Position numbers and translations under genes: made by a program. Shown in pieces: positions 46,444 through 56,616 of a stretch of DNA of 64,000 bases (positions are counted from its first letter, which is position 1; each line of letters begins with the position of its first letter). The stretch covers positions 4,092,001 through 4,156,000 of the forward strand of contig NZ_CP034835.1 in the NCBI RefSeq assembly GCF_004014715.1. Direction: 5' to 3'. The stretch is from Pseudoalteromonas sp. R3. GTDB taxonomy: Bacteria; Pseudomonadota; Gammaproteobacteria; Enterobacterales; Alteromonadaceae. Below the pieces are notes generated by a model that was not told where the DNA came from, did not search any database, and saw nothing but the letters and a program-made list of their open reading frames with translations.

Positions 46444-46953
46444 TTAAATGCCTTCGAGCTTCTTGCTGCGCTCCTGCATTAACTTTTCAACGTTTTGTGC
46501 ATCCTGGATCAACTTTTTAATGTCAGCCGGACTCATGTTTGCCGGTAAATCTTTCGGGATCCGGCCGGCATCCTGCTGCTCTTTTAGCTGCTTGAGAATG
46601 TCAGTATTTTCCGCCGCCATAATGGTGATCTTGCTGGGGTCCAGTGTCATTTCTTCACTCTGCCCACGTGCATTGGGACGGTCTGAATAGTGCCAGTTGC
46701 CCTGTGCGTCCTGCCATTTATAGATTTTTGCGGGTTTGTCCTGCGCTGTCGGTGCATCTTTACTGCTGACCATATCTACAGCTTTGTCTAGTTGCTGCTT
46801 AGATTCATTCAGCACTTGCTGTGCCTGAGTCTGCGCCTTGCCAAGGATATCATCCAGACTCAGCCAGGTGCGCCCGTCAGGCCGCTTCAAAACAAACAGT
46901 GACGCCACACCAACCAGCATCACCATAATTAACAGATAACTTGCGTACTTCAT
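46444..46953 (-). CDS. DUF4124 membrane-anchored protein
   Basis: 169 residues with one N-terminal membrane segment (about 5-23). The DUF4124 core is YKWQDAQGNWHYSDRPNARG (about 84-103), a short periplasmic motif found in many proteobacterial proteins of unknown function. The C-terminal part is helical and charged. Its ATG overlaps the stop of the upstream binding-protein gene by 4 bases, so the two are translated together. Confidence 0.82.
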   Translation of the reverse strand: MKYASYLLIMVMLVGVASLFVLKRPDGRTWLSLDDILGKAQTQAQQVLNESKQQLDKAVDMVSSKDAPTAQDKPAKIYKWQDAQGNWHYSDRPNARGQSEEMTLDPSKITIMAAENTDILKQLKEQQDAGRIPKDLPANMSPADIKKLIQDAQNVEKLMQERSKKLEGI

Positions 46954-47741
46954 TGCGGCACTCCTTTTATATCGAGGCCATACTTTAACAGTATAGAGCG
47001 ATATTCGGTAGAGTGACGAAAGCGCATAAAGAAATCACGAAATTGCGTGCAGCCCTTTAGCCCCAGAGCACTGCGATTAAACTGCAACTGTAATGCCGCT
47101 GTATCGACCACCTGATGTACTTTAAGGGCACTCACAAATTTGGGACTATTGAGCTGCAACCAGCGAATGGTAGGCAGACTCATAAAAGCAAAGCGCTTAT
47201 CACCGCTGACAGGAGAGGCTAAGGTGTCGAGAATGGCTCGCTCTGAATAAAACAGCGTTTGCTCCAGCTCTCCCCGGGACAGTGCCTGCTCAACTGTTGG
47301 ATAGGTATAACCAAAGCGCCCCAACATTACAAACCCCCGATAGTCCCCCTCGGGCACGGACGCCGCCTGATGGGTTATCAGCACATCTTTTATCCAGTAT
47401 AAACCTGGACTCCAGCACATCGGGCTGTCACCCCGGTACCAGGACTCTGACTCCATTCGCACCTGTATCTTGTCGCGACTGATCAGTTTTTTTGAGCGCT
47501 CTTCCGGGATATAGTCTACATCCACCGCCGCGCCATCCGGAGTAAAATGGGTTAGCAGCTCAGGGAGCACACCAGGACGCTCGGGGTCGCCGGTCACAAA
47601 AGGCGGAAAAGCATTATAAGGCAAGGCAACACGCAACACCGGCAACTCAGCTCCTGCCGGAGGAAGGGGAATTGCAACACCATGACCACTCATTGGCACC
47701 AGCCACAGCAACAGACCAAACAGACTGTACATTGTGCGCAT
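46950..47741 (-). CDS. Periplasmic solute-binding-like protein (SBP_bac_3 type)
   Basis: 263 residues from ATG 47741 (GAAGGTGAG upstream), with signal peptide (about 1-22). The fold resembles extracellular solute-binding family 3: VLRVALPYNAFPPF at the start and HQVVDTAALQLQFN/RSILLKYGLD near the end. No transporter genes adjoin. Several such proteins in Alteromonadales are orphan and probably sense or scavenge small molecules. The open frame extends to 47804. Confidence 0.68.
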   Translation of the reverse strand: MRTMYSLFGLLLWLVPMSGHGVAIPLPPAGAELPVLRVALPYNAFPPFVTGDPERPGVLPELLTHFTPDGAAVDVDYIPEERSKKLISRDKIQVRMESESWYRGDSPMCWSPGLYWIKDVLITHQAASVPEGDYRGFVMLGRFGYTYPTVEQALSRGELEQTLFYSERAILDTLASPVSGDKRFAFMSLPTIRWLQLNSPKFVSALKVHQVVDTAALQLQFNRSALGLKGCTQFRDFFMRFRHSTEYRSILLKYGLDIKGVPQ

Positions 47742-47865
47742 CGCACTCACCTTCTCTTTTCCCTCGTAATTCACAGTGTAGTGCTTGCATCTCAATAGTG
47801 ACAAAAAAGCGGACTGGGCTGTATAGCCGAGTCCGCTTTTGTAATTGTGCTCTGATCAGAGCCGC

Positions 47866-48606
47866 TTAAATGCCGTCACCATCAATATGTAAACCACATT
47901 CCCGGTTAAGACCGAAGAAGCGCGTTTCCTCTTCGCTCATACCCGGCTCAAGTTTACGGGTGGTGTGCACATCACCCATAGACACATAACCCTGCTCCCA
48001 TAACGGGTGATAAGACAATCCATGTTTGGTCAGGTACTGATAGACGTCACGGTTGTGCCAGTCGATAATCGGATATACCTTCACCGTCCCACGGCTGATC
48101 TCCAGGATCTGTTTGTCGGCACGAGTCGAAGACTGCTGACGGCGTAAACCACTGAACCAGGTGCCTGCCTGAAGCTCTTTTAAGGCCCGGGTCATCGGTT
48201 CTACCTTATTCAGGGTGTTATAACGCTTAATACCCTCTTCGCCCTGCTCCCACAGTTTACCAAACTTGGCTTCCTGCCATGCCGGACCCTGGACCGCACG
48301 ATAGACTTTCAGATTCAGGTTCAGTTGCTCTGTCAGTTCATCAATAAAACGATAGGTTTCCGGGAACAAATACCCGGTATCCGTCAGGACCACCGGAATA
48401 TCTGGACGCTGACGGGTTACTAAATGCAGCATCACCGCAGCCTGAATACCAAAACTAGACGATAATATCGGGTTCTCTGGCAGATTTTCCAGTGCCCAGA
48501 TCACGCGCTCTTCAACACTTTTTTGCGCCAGCATACCGTTGGCATCATTCAATAATGCCTGCTGTGAGGCCTTATCCAGTGTCAGGATTTGTTTAAAGTC
48601 ACTCAT
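47866..48606 (-). CDS. cysH: Phosphoadenylyl-sulfate (PAPS) reductase
   Basis: 246 residues. Reduces PAPS to sulfite with thioredoxin. The PP-loop-like [15 protein letters not shown] motif, the [17 protein letters not shown] segment and the C-terminal catalytic ECGLH (Cys at about 239) are present; the cysteine pairs of the iron-sulfur APS reductases are missing, so PAPS is the substrate. Last gene of cysJIH, 64 bases after cysI. Confidence 0.95.
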   Translation of the reverse strand: MSDFKQILTLDKASQQALLNDANGMLAQKSVEERVIWALENLPENPILSSSFGIQAAVMLHLVTRQRPDIPVVLTDTGYLFPETYRFIDELTEQLNLNLKVYRAVQGPAWQEAKFGKLWEQGEEGIKRYNTLNKVEPMTRALKELQAGTWFSGLRRQQSSTRADKQILEISRGTVKVYPIIDWHNRDVYQYLTKHGLSYHPLWEQGYVSMGDVHTTRKLEPGMSEEETRFFGLNRECGLHIDGDGI

Positions 48607-48670
48607 TACTCATTCCCAGTATTCCACCACCGCTCAAAGCTGTGGTCAGGGGCGCCGAGCGCCCACTTTA

Positions 48671-50395
48671 TTATGCATGGAAGTCGGTTTTAGATACCTT
48701 AACTTCAGCCACAATTTCCTTACGGATCACAAAGTCACCAAAACATTCATCCGGCTGACGCTCTTTGGCCCACTGGCCAATCAACTCGTCCAGTGCCGGC
48801 AGGTATACCTCTTCACCGACATTTTCCAGATACAGTTTCGGGATCCGCGTCCCGGCACGGTTACCGCCCAGATACACGTTATATTTGCCCGGACCTTTAC
48901 CCACGAAGCCAATCTCTGCCAACATGGCGCGGCCACAGCCGTTTGGACAACCGACAACACGCAAAATAATGTCGTCGTCGGCAATCTCATGTTTGGCCAG
49001 GATCGCTTCGGTTTTTTCAATCAGATCAGGTAAGTAACGCTCAGCTTCCGCCATGGCCAATGGGCACGTTGGCAAAGACACACAGGCCATCGAGTTTTTA
49101 CGCTGCTCGGTGTGCGCATCATCGATCAGGCCGTGTTCACGGGCCAGCTGCTCAATTTCAGCCTTTTGCTCAGCAGGCACGCCTGCGATGATCAGGTTCT
49201 GATTTGCCGTCATACGGAAATCGCCCTGATGGATCTCGGCAATCTTGCGACAACCGGTTTTCAGCGGCTTGCCCGGGTAATCCAAAATCCGGCCACTTTG
49301 AATAAACACCGTCAGGTGGTGCTTACCATCAATGCCTTCAACCCAGCCAATACGGTCGCCACGATGGGTGAATTCATACGGACGGCTCGGTGCAAAGGTC
49401 ACACCGGCACGTTTTTCGACTTCCGCTTTAAACGCATCGGTGCCAAAGGTATCCAGGGTATACTTGGTTTTCGCGTTTTTACGATTCGCACGGTTACCCC
49501 AGTCACGCTGTACGCCAACCACATGCTCAGCCACCGCCAGCGTGTCGTCCAGGCTGATAAAGCCAAAGTCATCTGCCTTACGTGGGTAAGTGTTCACATC
49601 ACCATGAGTCATGGCCAGACCACCTCCCACCAGGACGTTGAAGCCGACCAGCTTGCCGTCTTCGGCAATGGCCACAAAGTTCAGGTCATTAGCGTGCACA
49701 TCCACTTCGTTATTCGGCGGAATAGTCACTGTGGTTTTGAATTTACGCGGTAAGTAAGTACTACCTAGCACCGGCTCTTCTTCGGTGGTTTCCTGTTTTT
49801 CACCGTTTAACCAAATCTCGGCGTAGGCACGGGTTTTTGGCAGCAAGTGCTCAGAAATACGTGCCGCCCACTCGTAAGCTTCCTGGTGTAGTTCAGACTC
49901 AACAGGGTTTGTGGTACACAGTACGTTTCGGTTTACGTCACCCGCGGTGGCGATGGAGTCGATACCCACATCGTTCAGCGTCAGGTGCATTTCTTTAATA
50001 TGTGGCTTGAGCACACCGTGAAACTGGAAAGTCTGACGTGTGGTCAAACGAATACTGCCATACTCAGTTTTTTCTTCAGCAAACTTGTCGATCGCCAACC
50101 ACTGGTGTGGCTTGATGATCCCGCCCGGCATCCGCGCACGTAACATCACATTGTGCATCGGCTCCAGCTTTTGCTTGATACGCTCGGCACGAATATCGCG
50201 GTCATCCTGCTGATACATACCGTGGAAACGGATCAACTGGAAGTTGTCGGCGGTAAAGCCACCCGTTAATTGATCGCCCAAATCATTCGTAATGGTGCCA
50301 CGCAGCAGGTTGCTCTGAGTTTTCAAACGCTCGTTATCAGACAGTTTGGCGTTCGGGTCGAGCTTACTGTTGGGTTTGTAATCGCTATTGCTCAT
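48671..50395 (-). CDS. cysI: Sulfite reductase (NADPH) hemoprotein beta-component
   Basis: 574 residues. Holds the siroheme and 4Fe-4S cluster that reduce sulfite to sulfide. Cluster cysteines are in [18 protein letters not shown] and [17 protein letters not shown], the standard pattern of C-x5-C and C-x3-C. Siroheme-binding basic residues lie around [12 protein letters not shown]. Middle gene of cysJIH, 54 bases after cysJ. Confidence 0.97.
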   Translation of the reverse strand: MSNSDYKPNSKLDPNAKLSDNERLKTQSNLLRGTITNDLGDQLTGGFTADNFQLIRFHGMYQQDDRDIRAERIKQKLEPMHNVMLRARMPGGIIKPHQWLAIDKFAEEKTEYGSIRLTTRQTFQFHGVLKPHIKEMHLTLNDVGIDSIATAGDVNRNVLCTTNPVESELHQEAYEWAARISEHLLPKTRAYAEIWLNGEKQETTEEEPVLGSTYLPRKFKTTVTIPPNNEVDVHANDLNFVAIAEDGKLVGFNVLVGGGLAMTHGDVNTYPRKADDFGFISLDDTLAVAEHVVGVQRDWGNRANRKNAKTKYTLDTFGTDAFKAEVEKRAGVTFAPSRPYEFTHRGDRIGWVEGIDGKHHLTVFIQSGRILDYPGKPLKTGCRKIAEIHQGDFRMTANQNLIIAGVPAEQKAEIEQLAREHGLIDDAHTEQRKNSMACVSLPTCPLAMAEAERYLPDLIEKTEAILAKHEIADDDIILRVVGCPNGCGRAMLAEIGFVGKGPGKYNVYLGGNRAGTRIPKLYLENVGEEVYLPALDELIGQWAKERQPDECFGDFVIRKEIVAEVKVSKTDFHA

Positions 50396-50449
50396 CTTTA
50401 TTCCTAAATTCTTACACTGTGACGGTGTGTACTGACTAATCCCGCAGGA

Positions 50450-52267
50450 TTAGTACACGTCTTTTTGATAGCGACCCGCGCTGCGTAGCTCTTTGAGATA
50501 CTCTTCAGCTTCCTCGTCGCTCTTACCTGCATACTGCTTAACGATGTCTACTAATGCCTGATGAACGTCCTTGGCCATACGGCTGGCGTCTCCACACACA
50601 TAAAAGTGCGCACCATTTTGCAACCATGTATACACGTCCTGACCCTTTTCGCGTAAACGGTCCTGAACGTAGATTTTTTCTGCCTGATCGCGGCTAAAGG
50701 CCAGATCAATGCGATTCAGTACGCCCGATTTCACGTACTTTTGTAATTCAACCTGATACAGGAAATCCTGAGTAAAGTGTGGGTTACCGAAGAATAACCA
50801 GTTGTCGCCCTCAGCATCGCGTGCCTCGCGCTCTTGCAAGAAGGCGCGGAATGGCGCAATCCCGGTACCCGGACCAACCATGATCACGGGGGTATTGTCG
50901 TCTGCTGGCAAACGGAAATTGTCGTTATGCTCACTAAACACTTTAACTTGCGTGCCTTCCTCAACGCGATGCGCCAGGAAACCAGAGCAACCACCCTGAT
51001 GGGTTTCACCAAAGGCCTCAAACTCCACCAGACCCACAGTCAGATGCACTTCTTCTTCCACTTCGGCCTGACTCGACGCGATGGAGTATAAACGTGGCTG
51101 GATCTTACGACAGCTGTCAACCAGCGCCTGCGCACTGAGTGTTCCCGGCTGTTGCTTGATGATATCGAAGATCTGACGCGCTTCGATATACTCACGCAGC
51201 GCGGCTTTGTCACCGGCCAGTGTACTCAGCTCTGCGTTATTCGTTGCAGCCGCATACTTTTCGACAAAGCCTGGGTAAGACTGAGTCAGCTCAAGCTTTT
51301 CAATCAAGGCAGTGCGCAGTGTCAGCGTCTCAGTGCCCAAAGTCACTTCGCTGTCGCCTTCAAGACCAAGCAGGCCGATAACCTCGTCCACACGCTGCTC
51401 ATCATTGAGGAAAAAAACGCCCAGTGAATCACCCGGCTGATATTGAATGTCTGACCCTTCGAGTGAAATTTCGACGTGGCGAACATCTTTGGTCGAGTTA
51501 CGGCCAGTGATCTTCTGTACCACAGAGATTTCTGCGCTGAACGGGTTTTGCTTAGTGTACTGGCTGGCATGCGCACCGGCCGTTGCCAATGGCATGGCTA
51601 CTACATTGGCACCGCCGTCTGCCTGCTGTGCCTTAAGCGCAGGTTCAAAGGCATCTAATGCACTGTCAATCCAGGCAGTTGCCTGATCTTCATAGTCCAC
51701 GTCCAGATCAGCGCGCGCAACCACGGACTCCGCACCCAGCTTTTGCAAGCGCTCTTCGAAATCAATGGCCGTCTGACAAAAGAACTCATAGCTTGAGTCG
51801 CCAAGGCCCAGCACTGCGATTTTAACGCCGTCCAGTTTAGGGGCTTTTTTGCCAGCCAAAAAGGCGTGTAACGTCTCAGCATCTTCAGGGGGTTCACCCT
51901 CACCATACGTTGAGACCGCAACGGCAAGAAACTGTTCTTTTTTCAGGGCTGAAGGTTTGTAATCAGCCATATTGACCAACTTGGTTTGCAAACCACGTGC
52001 CTTCGCCGCACTCTCTAGTTGCGCCGCAACACCTTTGGCATTGCCCGTCTGAGAGCCATATAAAATAGTCAAAGGCGCGGCCTCTGAAGCAGCCGCAGGT
52101 GCCTGTCCTAAAGTCCCCGCGAGCGCGGCAGTGTTGGCATTGGCAGCCAGATAACCACTGACCCAGGCCTGCTGGATCGGATTAAGCTCCGCCACTAACC
52201 CCTGTAATTTTTGCAGTTGTTCTTGTGTCAGCGGACTGGCCGCGGCACTGAGTTGACTTAACAACAT
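50450..52267 (-). CDS. cysJ: Sulfite reductase (NADPH) flavoprotein alpha-component
   Basis: 605 residues from ATG 52267. Flavodoxin-like FMN domain (about 65-205; ILYGSQTGNAKGVA), FAD-binding ferredoxin reductase domain (about 235-450; LYSIASSQ with HLTVGLVEF) and NADP-binding domain (about 455-605; MVGPGTGIAPFRAFLQER, YVCGDASRMAKDVH, ending RYQKDVY). The open frame extends to a TTG at 52390 but the N terminus LLSQLSAAASPLTQEQL matches the family start. First gene of cysJIH. Confidence 0.96.
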   Translation of the reverse strand: MLLSQLSAAASPLTQEQLQKLQGLVAELNPIQQAWVSGYLAANANTAALAGTLGQAPAAASEAAPLTILYGSQTGNAKGVAAQLESAAKARGLQTKLVNMADYKPSALKKEQFLAVAVSTYGEGEPPEDAETLHAFLAGKKAPKLDGVKIAVLGLGDSSYEFFCQTAIDFEERLQKLGAESVVARADLDVDYEDQATAWIDSALDAFEPALKAQQADGGANVVAMPLATAGAHASQYTKQNPFSAEISVVQKITGRNSTKDVRHVEISLEGSDIQYQPGDSLGVFFLNDEQRVDEVIGLLGLEGDSEVTLGTETLTLRTALIEKLELTQSYPGFVEKYAAATNNAELSTLAGDKAALREYIEARQIFDIIKQQPGTLSAQALVDSCRKIQPRLYSIASSQAEVEEEVHLTVGLVEFEAFGETHQGGCSGFLAHRVEEGTQVKVFSEHNDNFRLPADDNTPVIMVGPGTGIAPFRAFLQEREARDAEGDNWLFFGNPHFTQDFLYQVELQKYVKSGVLNRIDLAFSRDQAEKIYVQDRLREKGQDVYTWLQNGAHFYVCGDASRMAKDVHQALVDIVKQYAGKSDEEAEEYLKELRSAGRYQKDVY

Positions 52268-52588
52268 GATGATTGTTTCCCCATAACCCTTATATAGCTT
52301 GCCCCGCCGAACTGCCTGCGGCTCCACAGCACAGACATGCAATTCGGTCATTTTCTTAGCATGCAGGATACGCAACTCACTGCGCGACAAAAAGAACAGT
52401 ATCTGCTTTGTTATTCCATTTGGTTATGGATATTCAAAAACTCCAAATAAAACAGATTAAAAATCATTGTACCGATTTATACAATTAAAAAGTTAACGAC
52501 AATGTAACAAAACTCCTTTAAACTCCCACTCGGTTTTTTACAACCAAACAACAATATTAAATAAAAAATAGAACACGGGAATAATAAA
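52268..52588. other. Divergent promoter region of cysJIH and the nuclease gene
   Basis: 321 AT-rich bases. A CysB site is expected for cysJ, and the TTATTCC...GGTTATGG stretch near 52410-52435 is compatible with one, but the consensus is loose. I see no gene, no repeat and no strong terminator. Confidence 0.35.
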
Positions 52589-54235
52589 ATGATTACAAGA
52601 AAAGGGCCTTTGTGCCTGACTATGGGCCTGGCTGGCAGTGCGTTAAGCCTGCTCAGTACCATGGCATGGGGACAGGTAGACAACGGAGATTTCGAACAAT
52701 GGCAGCTGGGTAAGCCCAGCAACTGGACCACCATTGATTCGGGTATCTCATTGACTACCGAGCAGAATCGCGTTCACAGCGGACAAACGGCTGCCGCCGT
52801 CAATGTACTGACTACAACGCAGGGGAATACAGATCTGGCACAAACCGTCACGGTTGAGGCCGGTAAGACCTACACTTTCAGTACCTGGGTTTATCACACT
52901 GAAGGCGGCGTCAGGGCTCGTCTGGTCGCTGACGGTTATCACAATTATTCGGATCCACAACAGTTAAACCAATGGCAACAACTGAGCCATGATTATACGG
53001 CCACCAGCAATGGCCAAATCACGGTGGGTCTGCGTTTTTATGATGTCAGCGGATTTGACGGCAATGAAACCGTCTATGTTGATAACTTCCAGCCCAGCGG
53101 CACCACAGGTACACCACCGCCAACCGGTGGAACCTGCCAGGCCAATGCGCTGACCTTCAACCTGACCACAGACAAGTACGGTGAGGAAACCAGCTGGGTC
53201 ATTAAAAATGCGTCAAATACGACTGTTGCCAGTGGTAAGAATTATGGTGCCAGTCAAAACTACACTGAAAACCTGTGCTTAACTGACGGCTCATACACTT
53301 TTACGATATCTGACAGCTATGGTGACGGCATTTGTTGCAGTTATGGAAACGGTTCATATAGCCTGAACGGTCCTTCAGGGACGATAGCGTCGGGCAGTCA
53401 GTTTACTTCATCGGCTTCGCACAGTTTCACGCTGGGAACGGATAATGGCGGTGGCGATGGTGGTGGCGATACACCGACAGGTTACTACAGTGCTGCGGCA
53501 GGTTTATCGGGTTATGCCCTGAAAACGGCGCTGCACAACATCATTGCCAGCCATAATAATCAGGGTTATGGTGCTATCTGGTCGTTCATTGATCAATACG
53601 AGCGCGATCGCTACTTTGAGAACAATGGCACAGTGCTGGACCGCTACTCTGAAAAGCCAACCGGTACGGACAGTCACGAGTTTACTGCGGTAGGCGATCA
53701 GTGTGGCACCGCCCGCGTTGAGGGCGATTGCTACAACCGTGAGCATTCATTCCCGAAAAGCTGGTTTGGTGGCAAAATTGAACCTATGAATTCAGACATT
53801 CACCATATCTTCGCCTCCGACGGCTATGTAAATAACCGCCGCAGCAGCTTCCCCTTTGGCGAAGTCGGCAGCAGTACTTATGTCTCAAGCAACGGCAGTA
53901 AAGTGGGCAGCGCCTCGGGCATAGGTTACAGCGGTACGGTGTTTGAGCCTATCGATCAGTTCAAGGGCGACTTTGCCCGCGCCTACTTCTACATGGCTAC
54001 CCGCTATCAGGATCGTATTAGTGGCTGGCAGAACAATTCCAGCTACAGCGATGCGGTACTCAATGGCAGCAGTGATCAGGTCTTTGAGGCCTGGGTGGTT
54101 GCTATGCTCAAACGCTGGCATCAGGCCGATCCGGTTGATGCACTGGAGCGTGCCCGCAACGAAGGTGCCTATCAGTTCCAGGGCAACCGCAACCCGTTTG
54201 TGGATCACCCTGAGTTTGTAGAGCAGATCTGGTAA
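52589..54235 (+). CDS. Secreted multidomain endonuclease I
   Basis: 548 residues. Signal peptide (about 1-28), carbohydrate-binding-like jelly roll (about 30-170; NGDFEQWQLGKPSNWTT), a second beta domain with the DSYGDGICCSYGNGSY motif found in Alteromonadales secreted proteins (about 183-283), a Gly/Asp linker (about 284-298), and an endonuclease I domain (about 300-548). Catalytic and metal residues appear in NREHSFPKSWFGG and SDIHHIFASDG. It probably degrades extracellular DNA for nutrients or biofilm turnover, and the extra domains may tether it to a surface. Confidence 0.88.
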   Translation: MITRKGPLCLTMGLAGSALSLLSTMAWGQVDNGDFEQWQLGKPSNWTTIDSGISLTTEQNRVHSGQTAAAVNVLTTTQGNTDLAQTVTVEAGKTYTFSTWVYHTEGGVRARLVADGYHNYSDPQQLNQWQQLSHDYTATSNGQITVGLRFYDVSGFDGNETVYVDNFQPSGTTGTPPPTGGTCQANALTFNLTTDKYGEETSWVIKNASNTTVASGKNYGASQNYTENLCLTDGSYTFTISDSYGDGICCSYGNGSYSLNGPSGTIASGSQFTSSASHSFTLGTDNGGGDGGGDTPTGYYSAAAGLSGYALKTALHNIIASHNNQGYGAIWSFIDQYERDRYFENNGTVLDRYSEKPTGTDSHEFTAVGDQCGTARVEGDCYNREHSFPKSWFGGKIEPMNSDIHHIFASDGYVNNRRSSFPFGEVGSSTYVSSNGSKVGSASGIGYSGTVFEPIDQFKGDFARAYFYMATRYQDRISGWQNNSSYSDAVLNGSSDQVFEAWVVAMLKRWHQADPVDALERARNEGAYQFQGNRNPFVDHPEFVEQIW

Positions 54236-54297
54236 TTCACATCACTCTATAGGTAAAAAAGGTTCAGCGCACAAGGCTGTGGCTGAGCCAAACCAAA

Positions 54298-54356
54298 AAG
54301 GCAGACTGTGGTTCACCTTTACAGGTTTACCCTCACAGGTCTGCCTTCTTTATTTT
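54298..54356 (+). terminator. Terminator after the endonuclease gene
   Basis: Long stem aaggcagactgtg / cacaggtctgcctt with a single bulged G and a 23-base loop, followed by CTTTATTTT, about 60 bases after the stop. Confidence 0.75.
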
Positions 54357-54444
54357 ATATATCGACTTTTAATCCACCACCGCGCAAAATCATCCTGACC
54401 GCCTGGGTCACGGTATGAGACAAAATACCCTGGTGGGTTGTAAG

Positions 54445-54930
54445 TCATTGAAACAGAGCCCCCACCAAAGCATTGAGCAGCGTTTGACTCACCGCTCCGA
54501 TATGCGCGGTATCAGGGCGCGTATCCAGCCACTGGCTTTCGTCTATGTCAGTAATAAACGCAGTAAAAATATCACGGGCTTTCTCGAGATCATCCTTATC
54601 TCGTTTAAGTAACGCACTGAACTCATCGGTATATTCACACTTAAACAAGATCACTTCCTGAAAAGCAATCAGGGCCTCTGACTGTTCCAGAGTCTCAAAA
54701 TAAAAGGAGATTGCCTCAATCAGATTCGCGCAGCTGGGCGTCATGGTTTCCAGCTTCTGCTGCGCCGCTTCATCCAGGGGCAGCGCTGATAAAGCTAAAT
54801 AAAACGGAATCTTGGCTAAAGCTGTGGTTAAAAATGCAGCTGAGTGGGTGTGGAAGCTTAAAGTCCGGCGGGTGGTGCCGCATGTGATTTGCCCACATGC
54901 TTTAGACGGAAAGACAAAGCAAGCCTGCAC
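54445..54930 (-). CDS. Hypothetical protein, possible TetR regulator C-terminal remnant
   Basis: Up to 161 residues. The C-terminal 100 residues are helical and end in LSQTLLNALVGALFQ-like sequence (SQTLLNALVGALFQ), reminiscent of TetR ligand-binding domains. The first 45 residues are of odd composition (RRTLSFHTHSAAF) and no helix-turn-helix can be found in any minus-strand frame upstream. It may start at an internal codon near LETMTPSCANLIEAI. A decayed regulator is the best guess, with low certainty. Confidence 0.4.
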   Translation of the reverse strand: MQACFVFPSKACGQITCGTTRRTLSFHTHSAAFLTTALAKIPFYLALSALPLDEAAQQKLETMTPSCANLIEAISFYFETLEQSEALIAFQEVILFKCEYTDEFSALLKRDKDDLEKARDIFTAFITDIDESQWLDTRPDTAHIGAVSQTLLNALVGALFQ

Positions 54931-55043
54931 CCTAAAAGGGAGAGGCTCGCTGCAGAATAAAAAACCGGTCTAGTCCGTTAGACCGTAACCTACTCAACGG
55001 GTTGTGAGCTAATAAGCTAAGACAATGGGCTGGCCACTGGCTG

Positions 55044-56237
55044 TTATCTTGGCTCTATGGTTAAGGGAGATAATGTGATTTTTGCATTATTGCTGGCGCC
55101 CATATACCCGCTATAGTTCTGGCCCTCAAACAAGGTATAAAACACATCAACATAGTCGTCATCATTGCTGAACCAGTGATCTGGCATCGCTTTGATCAGC
55201 TGATTGGTAAGCTGAGGAATAATCGCATAACCCTGTACATTGGGATCCGGGATAGTACGCATGACCTGAGTGACGATATCCAGGAAAGTCGTCGCTAAGT
55301 CTTTGTAGTTGGTGTTGTCATCCTGCTCCATGAGCAATACATCAGCCGCTTGCCAGCGATAACGCTCCCAGTGGATAAGGATTTGATTCGGTGTATAGTC
55401 AGTGCCGTCATGGTCCAGATAGGGCATATCAACAATATCCAGAACTGGCTCATCGCGTGATGGGCTTACCCCGGTGACAATGCCATATACTTCCGCTTTA
55501 CCCAGCACCCAAGGTTCCTGATCATTGTTAAGACGAATACGTTTCAAAACGCTGGTCGAAATGGCCTCAGACTGTATATTCATCTGGTTCGTTTGCAGCA
55601 TATCGCGAGATAAGCGTTCAGCGCCTTGTGTCTGTCTGGCGCTGCTAAAGATGTCTTGCATCACGGCCAGACCTTCGCGACGTACCTGCTGCTGATCAAG
55701 CTCCAAAACAAGCACAGGACGCTGCGGCATTTGCTGTGCATCCAGCAGATGCAATTGGCCTTCACTGTCATAAGCCTCTACGTGGATCCAGGTTTTATCA
55801 TCCCCTTTAGGAGCAAACGCGATCAGCGGCTCTTCGCCTTCCTGCCATTGGCTCAGCATGTCAGCAGAAGCCAGGCGCAGTTGATACAAGTTACTATCAC
55901 TTTGCGGCAATCCTTTCAGTACCCGGGTCTGTGTGCTGGCCTGGCCGATCAGTGACTGCGCCTGTTGCGATACCTGCATGTCCTGTACAGTCAGGCGTGA
56001 CTGGCTTGCCAATGTTGACTGCCAACGCGACCCCTGGCTTGACAACTCTTGGGCCAGAGATTTCGCCATCACTTTCTTAATGTCACTTACCTGAAAGGCC
56101 TGTGGATTAAAGCGGTCAATTTGTGCCAGCGGTGCTGCCAGGTTATTCACGGTATCAAGCGGGGCTGCGGTTGCGCTTGCTGCTGCACTCAGGCTCAGGG
56201 CCAGTGCAGATAAGGTCATCTGAGATATGCGTTTCAT
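55044..56237 (-). CDS. DUF3103 secreted protein
   Basis: 397 residues from ATG 56237; the open frame extends to 56276. Signal peptide (about 1-25, cleaved near ATAAPLD). The region from about 130 onward (LYQLRLASADMLSQW, then WIHVEAYDSEGQLHLLDAQQMP and FYTLFEGQNYSGYMGASNNAKITLSPLTI) fits DUF3103, a family seen in Vibrio and Alteromonadales and of unknown function. Monocistronic, with a long AT-rich upstream region. Confidence 0.75.
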   Translation of the reverse strand: MKRISQMTLSALALSLSAAASATAAPLDTVNNLAAPLAQIDRFNPQAFQVSDIKKVMAKSLAQELSSQGSRWQSTLASQSRLTVQDMQVSQQAQSLIGQASTQTRVLKGLPQSDSNLYQLRLASADMLSQWQEGEEPLIAFAPKGDDKTWIHVEAYDSEGQLHLLDAQQMPQRPVLVLELDQQQVRREGLAVMQDIFSSARQTQGAERLSRDMLQTNQMNIQSEAISTSVLKRIRLNNDQEPWVLGKAEVYGIVTGVSPSRDEPVLDIVDMPYLDHDGTDYTPNQILIHWERYRWQAADVLLMEQDDNTNYKDLATTFLDIVTQVMRTIPDPNVQGYAIIPQLTNQLIKAMPDHWFSNDDDYVDVFYTLFEGQNYSGYMGASNNAKITLSPLTIEPR

Positions 56238-56616
56238 TGTTATAATTCTCCAGAAATAATCCTGTTCTGGCCTCACCTAAACCATGGGAAGCCACCTCTC
56301 GTGTGCCAAATCAAGATAAAACACGAAAATCAAATTATCAACAAATTAATATAAAATTTACACAAATTATTTAACAAAAATACACAAACATTTGTTTTAC
56401 ATAAGCTTTTTATGTTAAAAAAAGAACACTTATTAGATCTAGTTGGTAACAAGAGTGATGACTCTATTTGGATTCAGTCACTATTATGGGTTAGGAAATA
56501 ATAGGTTAGGAAATAATGGGTTAGGGAATAATGGCGAGGTAGCAACATCAGCATGGATCAGTGCGATTTACCGCGCTGATCCACTCAATGAGCAGTGAGA
56601 GGCTCAATAGAAGTGA
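56238..56616. other. AT-rich gap with a short tandem repeat
   Basis: 379 bases between two minus-strand genes. The distal part (56290-56450) is very AT-rich and should hold the DUF3103 promoter. Near 56488-56532 it contains three tandem 15-base units. No gene is visible. Confidence 0.5.
56488..56532. repeat. Three tandem 15-bp repeats
   Basis: Units GGGTTAGGAAATAAT, AGGTTAGGAAATAAT and GGGTTAGGGAATAAT lie head to tail. Unit length and purity suggest slippage or a multi-site protein-binding array. Confidence 0.9.

Noticed and set aside
49112..49753. 213-codon open frame antisense to cysI
   Set aside because: Mirror frame of a highly conserved gene, with no start site or family features.
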